64,000 nucleotides of DNA from Xylogone sp. PMI_703 (Eukaryota > Ascomycota > Leotiomycetes): assembly GCA_021399445.1 (NCBI GenBank), contig JAJTUQ010000003.1:5270001-5334000 (forward strand). Direction: 5' to 3'. The notes below the pieces were generated by a model. The model was given only the letters and a program-made list of their open reading frames with translations, ran no database searches and was not told the origin of the DNA. Positions 34,316 to 45,391 of the stretch are shown one piece after another. Both the position numbers and the translations under genes were made by a program. Within the stretch, counting starts at the first letter, position 1. Each line of letters starts with the position of its first letter.

Positions 34316-34890
34316 ATGATTGAAGAGGACAACACCATGGCATCGCGGACCAGAGATGCCCCATTGTGCCCCCAGAACCCCCTGCCTCTGTGGGACGAGA
34401 GCCTGGCCAATTACTCGTTGATCCACTTTCTCAGCGGCCTCACCATGCCATCGGCAGCTCATGAGTGGCTGCCGCACCGCCAGGCATTCAAGCCGCAGTT
34501 TGGGGCCCGCGCATACACCGCGGAGCTAGATGGGTACCTAAGAGACACGGAGCTGGGAGTGACCCGGATCGCAGTGGAAGTCAAGTCCCACCTGCGAACC
34601 ATTGACCGCCGGGCAGTGCGGTCACAGGAGACGAGCCAACTGGTGGGTTGGATTAAGCGGGACGCTCCCAGAGTTGGGAACCGCCAGCATCGGTAAGCTG
34701 GAGTTAATGCAGTTCTCTCATGGTCAAGTGGTCACTACTGACGATAGTCCAGTTTCACCTCATCTCCCAAGATGGAGACGAGCTCTGGGCGACCTGCACA
34801 CTTTTCGACCGGAACGACCTTGCCTTGCCCTCACCTTCGCCATCGGGGCTGAAGACAGCCGTGCGGATAGGGCAGCTAGGAGTTAGATAA
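34316..34890 (+). CDS. Hypothetical fungal protein with an ExK nuclease-like core (exon structure uncertain)
   Basis: One frame from 34316 encodes a conserved-looking stretch ending in ELDGYLRD...RIAVEVKSHLR...SQETSQLVGWI. A second segment at 34753-34890, in phase 0 after a CCAG acceptor, reads FHLISQDGDELWATCTLFD and ends at a stop. The order (Asp in DGYL, then E-V-K, then a strand with QDGDELW) resembles uncharacterised fungal proteins with a PD-(D/E)XK-like core; this resemblance is from memory. The joint is unclear: the consensus donor GTAAGC at 34692 gives the wrong phase, while a weaker GTTGGG at 34673 keeps it. The start could be upstream, because the frame is open back to a TTCCACAG acceptor near 34250. 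The gene may be partly decayed. Confidence 0.4.
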
Positions 34891-35877
34891 AATGGCTGTT
34901 ACTGTAACCTACTATGAGCTCTGCGATGAGGACTTCCAAAAGAGTCATGGACCCGAAATTCAAAAATGGCAACGAGAATCCCACCTATAAATGTGCGAAT
35001 AATAAATGGTTACCTGCGACGAAGCATATGTGATGTGAGTAATATCATCCCGGATATGGATATGTTGGTTCTTCTATACTAACTAGATCAAAATTTTGAA
35101 GGAATGGAATGCACAGAAGGAACCGGTAAAGCGGATCCGAATCCTAAACCTCACGTGACGATCCGCCTAACCAATCAGAGCCTGAGAAAAAAAGAGGCCT
35201 GGTACACCTTACACTGGAGACAGAGGGGTCTGTTATTTTCACGAGGGGGAGACTAAAGAGAACAAGGCGAAAAAGAGACTCTCAGGAAGAAGGCGAAGAA
35301 GGAGAGGAGAGCAGCTAGAAAGAGAGACGCGGAAGGAGGTGCTGTGGTAGCAGCCTCTAAAACTGTAAGTCACAATGTTTTAATTATTCTTGGATTTCAT
35401 TTCAGCATTCTCTAGTCTAGATGCTTAGCTTGCGGTAACTCGACTGAAATGAAATGAAACAGGAATCTAAGGCAGACAACCGTGGGACGTTGCTAATGCG
35501 TCGAATCGGATACTGCTTACATCAACAATCCATGGTTATTTTCATAAAAGGATGTTTGCCATTGTACCTAAAGTTCACCAAGCTGTTATAGGAAACGTTG
35601 ACCCTAGATCACAATATGTCACAAGCCTTATATCAAAAACAGGTGCAGAGCTATGGTCCGATTCCGCAACATCACGGTTCAGTATATGGGTAGAAGGTCT
35701 CAGCCTTACTTGTTTGCAAGATTTGCTTGGACAATTCTACAATATGTCAAATCCATGCATCGTATAGGGAGCTCCAAGGGATGTCACTCTGGTTTAAGTG
35801 CTAGAAGCAAGCTGTAACATATAGAAGAGAGTATTTGACTGGACCCAACCCCTTGATTTCTACAATGGGGGCGGACC
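34891..35877. other. Intergenic; no supported gene
   Basis: A purine-rich GAAGAAGG/AGAGA stretch lies at about 35225-35345. A 71-codon plus frame at 35552-35767 has no recognisable motif. Nothing else is supported. Confidence 0.45.
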
Positions 35878-37101
35878 TCAAGCAGCCACACTAGGGAAAA
35901 GAATGTGTCGGGTTAGTCGTACGCCAAGCTGGACTAGGAACCAGACAATCTGAGCCAGAGCTATGAGCTCCACGAAGAAGTCACCCTTGTTGCGGTCACT
36001 CAAGTTATCGTCTGAGATCCGCGGGAGCTTATCAATGATGCCGAACTTGCGTGCGAGGAGGAGCTGGTTCGCATCCAAAATCCAGATATCTCCTCGAAGG
36101 GCGCACGTATTGCGGAACCGGTCAGGATATGTGGGGGGAGATCTTTCTTTCTCCCAAGGATCGGGGAAATGGCTCATGTCGACTATCTCCAACGTTCTGG
36201 AAACGAGCGCGCGGTTGGTGTTATCCAATCTCCGGTCCACCATACCAATATGGCGTGACATAAGTTCGACCAATCTTTGTGAACGTGTTGCGGAGAGTCA
36301 ACCGTTCCTTTTTTGCCGACTCAACTGGATTTGAATTGAAGCAGGCATGGCGTGCATCTGAGCCTCATCAGATGGGGCTTTGATGGCTGCTTGTGACTCT
36401 AGAATCGACAACTCGTGAATATGGCTAGGGATCGGGTTCGATTGGTGACCTTGTACGAGACTAACGAACAACCGGGAACCCTGAGCCGGAGTGAAAGCTG
36501 TCACTGGCGCTGAGTTTGAACGCTTCACCTGTGGCTTGTGCGTTATCTCGGTTGACATTCTGGTCTGTTTGGTTGAGCAGCCTTGTCCACTGAAAGGTAG
36601 ATTTGGTCCTTCTTGAGTGATGATGCCAAACTTTGCCTGATTCTTGCCGTTGAGTGCTGTGTTTGAATGCTCCGTTGTCTGAGCCTCGGAAATAGTTGAA
36701 CTAATGAATCTAATGGCAAAGCCACCCATATTTGCGAAGTAGGTATGAGTGCGGCTCCATGGGACACTATCTATCTCTTGGAAAGTCGCGAAACTAGCTT
36801 CTAATGACAAAACTGAGCGATAGTCACAATAGGCTTTCCCAAGAGCCCACTCTGGTGCAACCACGTTCATAAGCATCCATTTTATTTTCGACGCTAGTCG
36901 AATGGCCGCACGAGCATATTTCTGCACTGTTCCTTGCGGAGTTGACTGTGGTGGGACGTTTAAATGGAGAATAGACCAGGTGCAGATCAGAAGAACACTT
37001 AGGCAACCCCAGACGATGTCCATGGTGCCTCGAACATCAGGTGCCGTGACGAAGGCCACCCCGCCAGGGGGCAGTGTGCAGTCGCTGTTGAACAATTTCA
37101 T
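35878..37101 (-). pseudogene. Fungal multi-domain membrane protein, interrupted by an in-frame TGA and probably shortened
   Basis: From the ATG at 37101 the frame encodes a cysteine- and proline-containing N-terminus, a hydrophobic helix (TMDIVWGCLSVLLICTWSILHLNVP), then KIKWMLMNVVAPEWALGKAY, a pattern found in a large uncharacterised family of fungal integral membrane proteins. The same frame continues after a single TGA at 36298-36300 into a second conserved block (LRGDIWILDANQLLLARKFGIIDK, then GDFFVELIALAQIVWFLVQ) and stops at 35878. Because both halves share one reading frame, the TGA is either a nonsense mutation or lies in a short intron I could not define. Family members normally have several more C-terminal membrane helices, which are absent here. 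Function is unknown. Confidence 0.6.
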
Positions 37102-37155
37102 GATAGCTTTTGGTGTCTGAACATGGGTTGAAGACAGATTAATGATTGGACCCAA

Positions 37156-39347
37156 ACTGCTGATTCAATAGATAATAAATTTCGCGAAGTTTTGTCAGGA
37201 AAACTGGCTTGAGTTATTATTCCGTCGTGGCCGGGGGGCTGAATACCCCATGGCCACAAAGCACATCGTTGTCCAATTGAAGTCTGTCTTTGCTATGTGC
37301 TGGCACGACTCGTGATAGGGGCCAATGAGCTCGCAAATACTCTGAAACAAAACGAAGTGAGAAGAAGGGGAAACTTCCAGCACATAAGACACCAACCATA
37401 TTTTCGAGAAGAGTCATGGTTGACTGCCAAAACCCCTAACAAATTTACACCAAGACGTGCAAAAGAAGGGATGATTGGTTACCCTGAAGCGATTCAGGCA
37501 AAATTGGCTACTGCGGTGTTTAGATAAATGAGGTCAGACTTATATCCACTTGCATTTAACTTAGATCCATCCAGCACTACACCACCCCATGCCCTTATAA
37601 AATTTTGTACCATACAGAGACACGGAGTAGTGAAATTTATCCAACTATTGTAACCTACTAATACCCATTCTAATCAAATCATAACTTTAATACAATCTTA
37701 CGTTTCCTGTGATCCTCCTTCTAAAATCTTAAGGCTAATTACCCCTAATGCATAGGTTGTCAAGGAAGAGTCGTCAGGTGCTTTGCAATTGATCACTACA
37801 CTAGCGGAAGCTCTATTATTTGGATCATAATTATCGTTCAGCCAGTCAAACTCGATGTTTTCCATGATAGTATTCCTTCTAAAACGATAAATTTTGACGC
37901 AAGAGGCAATATCATTACTACATCGCCATCTTATTCATAGCTGGTTAGGACGCGTAGCCATCCACGATGTTTTCAATATATACAGATTGGTGAAGGTGTG
38001 TAGATCCTTAAGTTTGGGCTGCTACCTGTGCCTCAATTCTGCTGAAGTTTGAGGTACTCAGCAGGGTAGGAGTGCCCAACCCCACTGAGTTCGTAATAGC
38101 AGCAACATCTCACTGAATATTCGTGTACATTTTGCTTCATCTGGAATCTGTTGTAGGATCTCGCTAATCACTGGCTGCGGAGTGCCTCGCCAATGAGCGC
38201 AACAGTGGGTGCCAAGTATGGCCGTACTATATTACATTGTACCTGATTGTGCCACACTTTGTCTACGGCCCGTAATTTTTCGCACGCTTCTCCGAGATAC
38301 GCGATAGGTCCATTGACATTTCTTGGGCCTGTTTGTGCTAAGTCGTAAAACAAGTCCTTTCTCGAGCTTTTAAATATCGCCATCGACTTGTGTATGCCAA
38401 TGGTTTGCCATTGGCCTTGAGACTGCGCTACGAATCTCATTACTACATCTGCCCAAAGCACCTCCTTATCTAACCGCGTATCACAATTACGTGAATTATC
38501 TGTGTTATTCAACCGCTCTTTTCTAATTTGCCTACCTGTCAGAACATGCCAGAGAACCTAAGCAGCTAGGCAATCGGGGATTTCCTTATGTTCTAGCATT
38601 GCCACACCCCCGACACACCACACTTTACTTTATTTTTCGAGAAACACTCCAAGGCCATACATTATCTAAGGCCGTTAGTACTAGGAATCACTTGGCAATT
38701 GAATCCAAGTTATCGGACTTCAGCCCTAGAAGTGCGGAATTGGTGATTGGTTCGCGTGTCCATGATCATGTCAAGAGAGACAAAAACCACCCAGTGAGTC
38801 CAATTCTGGAGTTAGCAAAACCTCATAAATCAACAAACCACTCGTAGCCTCAAATTGCCACAGAGAATCCACTATTTTATTGCTACTACTCTTACTATCA
38901 TTCTAGGGAATATATCAGTTTTTTAATACTCGGCTTAACAGCGTGACCAATCGTTTTTTCACTGTGGTGCCACTGGGTGCCACTACGGAGGTGGCGCCAC
39001 CACAAGCGACGCCTTCCCGCATGGAGGATCTTCAGCCGCGGATCTATAGCACGAAAATAGGATTCCACGAAATCCCAAGCCAGGGCCGAGTGATGTGGTA
39101 GCAGATAGCCCCGAGATTCGTGTGCCGTGATAATGGCAATAATCTAGAGTACAACTTGAAGACTAAGTGGCCGAAACAGCCCCTGTTCTAACTCTCCGTA
39201 CACAGCTTAGTAAATTCAATGAAGTATATAATATTTCTTCTCAGCGGCCCCGTCCACGCTGCCAATATTCTAGTACAACATTGTTCATTGAATACGAAGT
39301 GACTTAGACGATAGATTGATATCCGACAGCCGTTAAGCAGCTCGAAA
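37156..39347. other. AT-rich spacer with one unassigned minus-strand frame
   Basis: The only noteworthy frame is 38168-38512 on the minus strand (about 114 codons, no ATG at its start; it includes LWADVVMRFVAQSQGQW and GEACEKLRAVDKVWHN). It looks protein-like but carries no motif I recognise and may be the remnant of a larger gene. A perfect 12-base palindrome GGTGGCGCCACC lies at 38990-39001. Otherwise nothing is supported. Confidence 0.4.
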
Positions 39348-39980
39348 ATGCCTTCCATTGCTACTATTATCCTAACTTCTCTCCTTTTCGTGGATGTCCT
39401 CTCTGCTAGTGCTCTTGAAAAGGTCAGCCTCAATACCCCTGTGAAAACTTTATGCAAAAGGCTCGGAATGATAATTTTTTGAATCACTAACATTTGCCAG
39501 AAATCACTCAATGATGACATGAACAACTGCCCCGGAGTGTGGCACATGGCCGCCAGCACCACCGGCTGCTGTGTTGGAGGAGTGGCACCGACTCCATATC
39601 TATCCGTCTGCGAGGGTTGGCCTATCTGTCGCGGACCTGTTACCACCACTTATACTGCTCCGCCTTTGTCATGCGCTACCTTCGTTACTGAGGCATCTGA
39701 TTATCCAGAAGTCATCTCTAAGGTGAAGGAGAGTCTTTCAGCAAGTGGGACCAATATTCGGACAACACTCCCAAACATATTTGGCGATGCTGCCCGTACT
39801 CCTGCTCCGTCTACTAAGTCGGCACAAGCTTTTGCTGGGCTCTCCAATAGCAGCCCTACTACAACTCCAACTAAACCCGTGAAAGCTGTGACATCATCGT
39901 CATCTACCGGTGGTGCACCGCAATGGACAGGGCGGATTGGATTGGCAGGTGCTCCTCTTCTCGCTGCTGCGATGCTCTAA
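39348..39980 (+). CDS. Small secreted, probably GPI-anchored Cys-containing protein (two exons)
   Basis: The coding sequence is 39348-39422 joined to 39501-39980, giving 184 residues. Exon 1 from the ATG at 39348 encodes a signal peptide (IATIILTSLLFVDVLSASA). The 78-base intron has a GTCAGC donor, an ACTAAC branch site at about 39486 and a TTTGCCAG acceptor, and it preserves phase. Exon 2 has Cys residues in CPGVWHM, TGCCVGG, CEGWPICRG and LSCATF, then a Ser/Thr/Pro-rich stalk and a C-terminal tail of Ser/Gly residues followed by a hydrophobic end (RIGLAGAPLLAAAML), the pattern of a GPI-anchor signal. It probably sits at the cell wall or membrane. It is small, secreted, Cys-containing and located among decayed genes, so it is a candidate surface or host-interaction protein, but no function can be assigned. 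Confidence 0.75.
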
Positions 39981-40081
39981 GCTGTGATTGAGTAAAATTA
40001 CTTCTTTATTGAGCCTCGGGGGAGATAACAAAGGAGAACCAAGAGCTATTTTACCTCTCTAGTTATAGCAAGGTAAAGATT

Positions 40082-40639
40082 TTAAAATGCCCTGCGTTCC
40101 ACCCTTTGAACTGTACACCTAAGATCATTCCAAGGATCCGAACCTTCCCATCCTCTTGTAGGTCCATATATCGGCCAATTAACAGGTGTCATTTCCTCTA
40201 ACATTTCCTCAAAAGGAAGAATAAGAATAAACCTTTTTGGCCTTGTTATCTGCTTGATTGGAGCTAATAATATATCTGTAGCCTCTCTATTCAACATAGC
40301 CCAATCTTGAGAGACAAAAAGCTCCACTTGAAAATCTTCCAAACTTTCCATTTCAGAAATAATACGCCACATTGTTTTCCATTTAATCTCATAATTCTCG
40401 GCATCTATAAGGGCTTTATATCCGATTCTATCAAATACAAAAGGCACCGGCAACTGAGGATGACGACGTAAATCAAAATACAGCCGGAGTGAGCGGATGG
40501 TAATTAAACGATGTGGGAAAAGCATAAATGGAAGTAAAATTAAAACCCTTCCTTCAAAGGAGGCCACTGCAGTAAAGGGATTGGTCGAATATAAAATATC
40601 AATAGCTTCTTTATATCTATAATCAAACATAAAAGTCAT
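40082..40639 (-). CDS. DUF7730-type protein, 5'-truncated
   Basis: This 185-residue frame contains the family hallmark YKEAIDILYSTNPF, then LITIRSLRLYFDLR and a helical tail (WKTMWRIISEMESLEDFQVELF). In the family this part is the C-terminal two thirds and is preceded by an F-box-like ELR-KIY segment, which is not found upstream. The sequence just 5' (GATTATAG directly before ATATAAAG at 40616) looks like a splice acceptor, so the listed ATG at 40639 may lie in an intron and the first exon is lost or very distant. The upstream DNA is extremely AT-rich. Function is unknown; it is probably a fragment. Confidence 0.55.
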   Translation of the reverse strand: MTFMFDYRYKEAIDILYSTNPFTAVASFEGRVLILLPFMLFPHRLITIRSLRLYFDLRRHPQLPVPFVFDRIGYKALIDAENYEIKWKTMWRIISEMESLEDFQVELFVSQDWAMLNREATDILLAPIKQITRPKRFILILPFEEMLEEMTPVNWPIYGPTRGWEGSDPWNDLRCTVQRVERRAF

Positions 40640-40997
40640 GTTTTTGAATGTGTCGTAAATAATGTAATAAATATATGTAATTTTTGATATAAATTGTTAG
40701 TTACTTAGGGTTAGTGCATATTACATGTAGGGTTAATTGAAGATTAGGCTAATCATCAGTGTAAAGTGGATATGTAATTAATAAAAATATATATAAAGAG
40801 TACGGAGGTATGTGATGAATCTTTCCTATTTTAAGCCTACTCTAACTAATTCAATGCGACTATGACCGGTTTATTGTAGTTATTCCAACCCCTTTATTAT
40901 AATTAAGCTATGAAACCCTCATTACTTCTATTTTTCCAACATATCCTCGTTAATCTTGAACATTAATACGAACCCTCAATCTTAATCTCTTGCACAA

Positions 40998-42620
40998 TTA
41001 ATCCGTGTGAGCCTCAGTGCGTATCGTTTGACTCCTAAGTACTGATTTTCCACAATTGAGTGTAGATGGATTATACATCAGAATCAACGTGCGCCAGAAA
41101 TTCAGCTCTTCAAATGACAGCTCCATCTCCACCCAGTCGTTAGGGATTGTGTTGGGAATTAGTGCCAGGATACCCTCGTTAAGATCTGTTCTTCCATTGC
41201 ACAGGTGATACCAGCGCCGCCCTCTTTCAAGTCTACGATGGAGTAAGTTCCATGCCTCGCGACTCTCTATATTTGTATGTGAGTTATTCAAGTTTGCATG
41301 CTCCGGGTAGAGGTTTTGGAAAAGCTGCTGCTCTATAGCAGCAGGCTCTGTCCTGTCTCGCAGGTGTTTTTGGCTCCTGGTACGAGAGGTTGACAGAGCT
41401 GCAGTAGCAATCTGATAATGTCGGAATAGGTTAGCATGGCGAGCGCGGTGGAGAATTTTTTGAAGTACCCCGTTTGCATCGATCTGTTCGACAGCTTGCA
41501 GTGCATAATACAGCTCTTGCACTGGATGGGATTGTTGGCGAAGGTGGTCCGGCAGGTTACGATTGCTAGCTTGCCTGGGCCAGAGAGTTGTTATGACATC
41601 AACCAGTCGGATCTCCTCAAGCTCATTGCGGGCTTTGACAATCATGGTAGAGGAAAGATTTTTCATATGCCCATACCGCTGTTGCATATGGGCATGGACA
41701 TGATTCCACTCCCGGATGGCCTCTTCATTTCCGATAGACTGTGCATTTACAATCATGCACTGCATAGTCTTAGAGCTGATTAGGATTGGCAGTTTACGTA
41801 GTTCTCTTTCTATCATTGATTTCATATTGACGGGGCAGGTGGTGAGTAGGAGGCGACGGTTTGTCTGCTTTTGTGCGATTTTGTTATCGTAGCTCTCGAG
41901 TAGCTGGCTATTCTTCGTGTGCTCCTGTGCACGCTTGACGGCGGACAAACGGATATCCGAAGCTGAAGAAGAAGAAGAAGCAAAGGAAGGTGCCGAAAAG
42001 TTTGAAGTTACCGGAGAAATGGAGGAAGTCACAGAAGGAGATGCGTTGAAGGGAGTGACTGTTTCGGTAATCCTAGATTTCGTTACAACCACCTCCGGGA
42101 TACGGACCCTCTTCCCATCAACAGAGGCTCTATTAGAGCCATGCCTTGTGGTGGCGGTGGAACTAGCAGTAGCAGTCAATGCTGGTGTGTACTGGCCCCC
42201 CACAGTTAACCTGAGTCGTTTAGGCACAGCAGGAATACTGCTCATATCAGAGCTCATGCCCGACTCTGAATCTAAGTCATCGTTCAAGTCAACGAGGTTT
42301 CAAGCTCATGGATGGCGATGCTCGAGCTTGTGACCCTGTTTGTTGCATCATATGGAAGTAAAGGAGGAGTAGGAGTTGAGGGTAAAAATGAGCCCGAATC
42401 AACAACGATCGTCGTCGGACTCGTTACTGTAGGCTTTTTCTGAACTTCTTGATTTTTGTCTTCGCCCTCTCCCTGACCAGAAAGTCATAGCAAATGGCGA
42501 GCACTCGGGATGTTTTGAGCGACAAACAAAGAACGACCTGAAGAATCATCCTCGAGCACATAGCCCTGGACACGATGCTGGTGAAAGAGGACATAATGAT
42601 CTTCAATCAGCCTGGCTGAT
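40998..42620 (-). pseudogene. Uncharacterised Ser-rich/basic protein with a TGA and a frameshift in its 5' part
   Basis: The largest intact piece runs from an ATG at 42257 to 40998 (419 residues): a Ser/Thr-rich N-terminus with PKRLRL, then a helical basic region (NKIAQKQTNRRLLLTTCPVN, NEEAIREWNHVHAHMQQRYGHMK) and a C-terminal WVEMELSFEELNFWR segment. Upstream another frame encodes FHQHRVQGYVLEDDSSGRS, is stopped by TGA at 42485-42487, continues in the same frame through FLPSTPTPPLLPYDATNRV and ends at TGA 42284-42286, exactly where the downstream frame becomes open. So one protein is probably broken by a nonsense codon and a frameshift. I do not recognise the family. Alternatively the intact 419-codon part is the real gene with unseen 5' introns. 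Confidence 0.5.
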
Positions 42621-42998
42621 GTTGATAAATGTAATAGATATGCCATGGTTAGCTAAAGAAGAAACGCTTGGGAAATGGGAAAACAAAATCATATTTCAGG
42701 AAGACCAGACATTTAAGAAGCAGATGGTGCGGACAGACACAGAAAATACGAGGGAGGAGATGCAAACTCCAAATATACTCCAATTCTCATTTTATTGGTT
42801 ATCTCGCTCAATTTGACGTTACACAAAAACATTGTTTGTAGCATTGAGGCTTTTTCTTTGTTCTTAGTTATGACAGGTACATGGTATCTGGCGAAGTGCA
42901 TTCAGTCTCGGTGGACAACCCCTGTATGCTAAAAATAAATCTGCTAAAGTATGGGAGTGTTATTAGGTTAAGCTATGTTTGAGTAATACATGCTTATC
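42621..42998. other. Intergenic, AT-rich; nothing recognised
   Basis: Short frames on both strands (63-65 codons) lack motifs. The stretch separates the broken Ser-rich gene from the inverted-repeat element at 42999. Confidence 0.4.
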
Positions 42999-43136
42999 CC
43001 TTAACCCGGTGATTTTGGATTCGAAATTGAGCTCACAATTAACTAATGACTCTGATTGGACAAAATCGACTTTTTTTGCATAAATTGCATAATTGCAGCT
43101 TTTTGCATAAACGAATCCAAAATCACCGGGTTAAGG
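42999..43136. mobile_element. 138-bp MITE-like element with perfect 25-bp terminal inverted repeats
   Basis: The ends 42999-43023 and 43112-43136 are perfect inverted copies beginning CCTTAACCCGGTGATTTTGG. The interior is AT-rich and non-coding, with three TTGCATAA-type repeats (about 43076-43110). The sequence CATGC lies close outside both ends (42989-42993 and 43137-43141), but four further bases separate it from the left arm, so a target duplication is uncertain. Size and structure fit a non-autonomous DNA transposon that needs a transposase from elsewhere. No transposase is visible in the window. Confidence 0.8.
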
Positions 43137-43382
43137 CATGCGAAAATTATACAGTAATACGTATGGAACGAGCTGAAAGTTTTACTTAGGGGGTAAACCA
43201 AATTTTAGCTACCCAAAGTACGCTGGATTCATTATACCCAGTGACATAGTAGGGATTCTGCTATAAGGACCGCAAGAGTAGAGCCATTAGAGGATTTTAG
43301 TGTCCAAAGGTTTGTGTGATAGTGCTTTTGCACATACTTCATCTGATGGATTCTAAATTAGTTACCCTTCCCACGTAGATGA

Positions 43383-45111
43383 TTAACTGAGATCCTCTTC
43401 AAGTCTATATGTCAGTCCCGAAAAGACCCCGTCAAACAGAATCGAATACATTACGGTGGACATTGAGGTAGGATCAAGGTTTCCAGACAGTCGTAGCTCT
43501 GGTCGAAGGTGTGCTGGTTTAGAAAGCTGTAGTCGGAAAATCTTTCGCTTCCCATTGACGGTCACTTTGGAACCTTGTCCCTGGTATCTTCTTCGGCTTA
43601 AGTAGTTAATGCCTCCTGGCTCGTGTGTTGTACACAGTCTGTTCTTCTGACAATCAGAACACAAGTATTGCGGATTAAGAGGTATAGATTCTAGATCTAT
43701 GCATTTTAGGTGTCTCCATGTATAACACGCAGAACAGTAAACACCATGTGCTTCTAGATCTTGTCGTTTGCCACAACAAGGAACTAAGCAATCAAATCTT
43801 TGTAGATTAAAGTCTTTTAATTGCGGAACTGACAAGTAATACCGTTTCTCCGCCATAAATGATGCTTGCGTAACCGAGACAAGATCCCTTGGCATTAAGG
43901 ATTGGAGGATCAGGTCAAAGATTTCGAGGGGTAACTCGACACTCTAATGCTCTCTTCGAGCCAAAGATTCCTTCCAGCAGTATGAAGACAGCACATAAGT
44001 TAAGACACGGAAACCAGGAGAGCATTTCGGCGCTGAGTTATCAACAATGAGTGGAACAGCGGGAGAACACCATAACACCGATTTGCCAGAAAGTTGAACG
44101 AATGCGACATGGTGGAGCGAGATAATGATTAAACGAATACGTGTAGTGTGTTTTATCTGATCTGAATCACTAAGGAAAGTGACTGCCTTCGAAATTGCCG
44201 TAGATATTGACGATTCTGTGTCTATGTCACCGTACAAGTGCAACGAGAAACCCGTGGAACCAATATACATCTCTCTCAGGGACTTTCCAACGTGGTATAG
44301 ATTTGAAATTTATTGGAAGCTCGGTCTGGCCACTTTGGCTGTCGGAAGATACCTCGAGATCCCATGCTGCTAGACGAAGAAAGGCAATAGCAAATGTATT
44401 GAATACTGAAGAGGGATATTGCCATGTCACGGGATCGTCGATGTGAAACCTCCAAGTAAAAATAAAATTCATCAACAACCGTTGCTGCAGTTCATTCAAC
44501 GGCGTTGGCGGGGAAAAGCAAATGTTTAGCTGTCCAACAATGGATGACTTGGCCAGAGTATTATTACCCGAAAATGAACGTTCAGGGAAGTATTCGCTTG
44601 CAACATCATGTATAATTTCAGATAATAGTGACGTGGTTGTCTGGAGTTTGGCTAATTCAATCCGTACGAAAGTAGGCCGCAAAGTGTGGTTATCATCAGT
44701 GTTCCATTGCGAGACAATCAGATACCCGTTATCTTCATCGATCGTGTACACATAATCGAGATTGGAATGAAGGGGACTAGGTGAAGGAACCGCTTCCCAT
44801 TCAGCAAAACCGTATAGTGATACTGCGACTTTTTTGACTATTCGTAGTGCTACTCTATCATTCGGCGCACTGACTCGGCCACGAGGATGGCATTGTCGAT
44901 ACCATTTCCCTAAGGGAAAGAGTTAGCTCTGCGATGGGTTTTGGTCTAACTGGTATCTCACCATTGATACGCAGCTTCCACAATCCTCTGGAGACCATAT
45001 TTCAGGTCGATATGAAGTTGAGATTGTATAACTTTTCCTCGGAGAGATCGCATTAACGCAAGTTATTTCAGCATTTGGAGGGAATATGGGTACGCATAAC
45101 CTGGCTTGCAC
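43383..45111 (-). pseudogene. F-box / PHD-like zinc-finger protein gene, broken by frameshift(s) and a TAG
   Basis: Fragments in order along the minus strand: exon 1 (to 44962; ...PRKSYTISTSYRPEIWSP), an intron with GTGAGA donor, GCTAAC branch and CCCTTAG acceptor (44910-44961), then a long frame with DYVYTIDEDNGYLIVS and RDVYWFHGFLVAL that shifts frame near 44230-44270. The new frame (GDIDTESSISTAISKAVTFL...GFRVLTYVL) is stopped by TAG at 43944-43946 and continues in the same frame as an F-box-like segment (VELPLEIFDLILQSLMPRDLV) and a Cys-rich finger (CLVPCC, CSAC, HLKC, CSDC) to 43383. The intron phase also does not match the long frame, which suggests a further shift near 44880. An intact copy would probably bind ubiquitin-ligase partners; this one looks dead. 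Confidence 0.65.
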
Positions 45112-45391
45112 GATTTCCCATGATGTTTGCTATGTTTGCTGTGTTTGTACTCTCAGCAGAACCACTCGTTGCAGCTGCAACTGTAAACACTACGGGTGCG
45201 AAAGCCGCATATACACGTAACGACGAAGCGACGTTTAACCAATACGATTTTTAAAACCTCTCAACAATCCTTTTCACACCTTTAAGACCTCTATTTTACT
45301 AATCAGACGTGAATGTTACTATTTCATACAGCGTTGATCTTGCGATTTACAGTGATAGTCTTTGCTCAGTGAGTAATCCTCTGACATGCGC

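Noticed and set aside
38990..39001. Perfect palindrome GGTGGCGCCACC near other GGTGCCAC copies
   Set aside because: It is a single short palindrome in non-coding DNA with no boundary or repeat family, so it could be chance.
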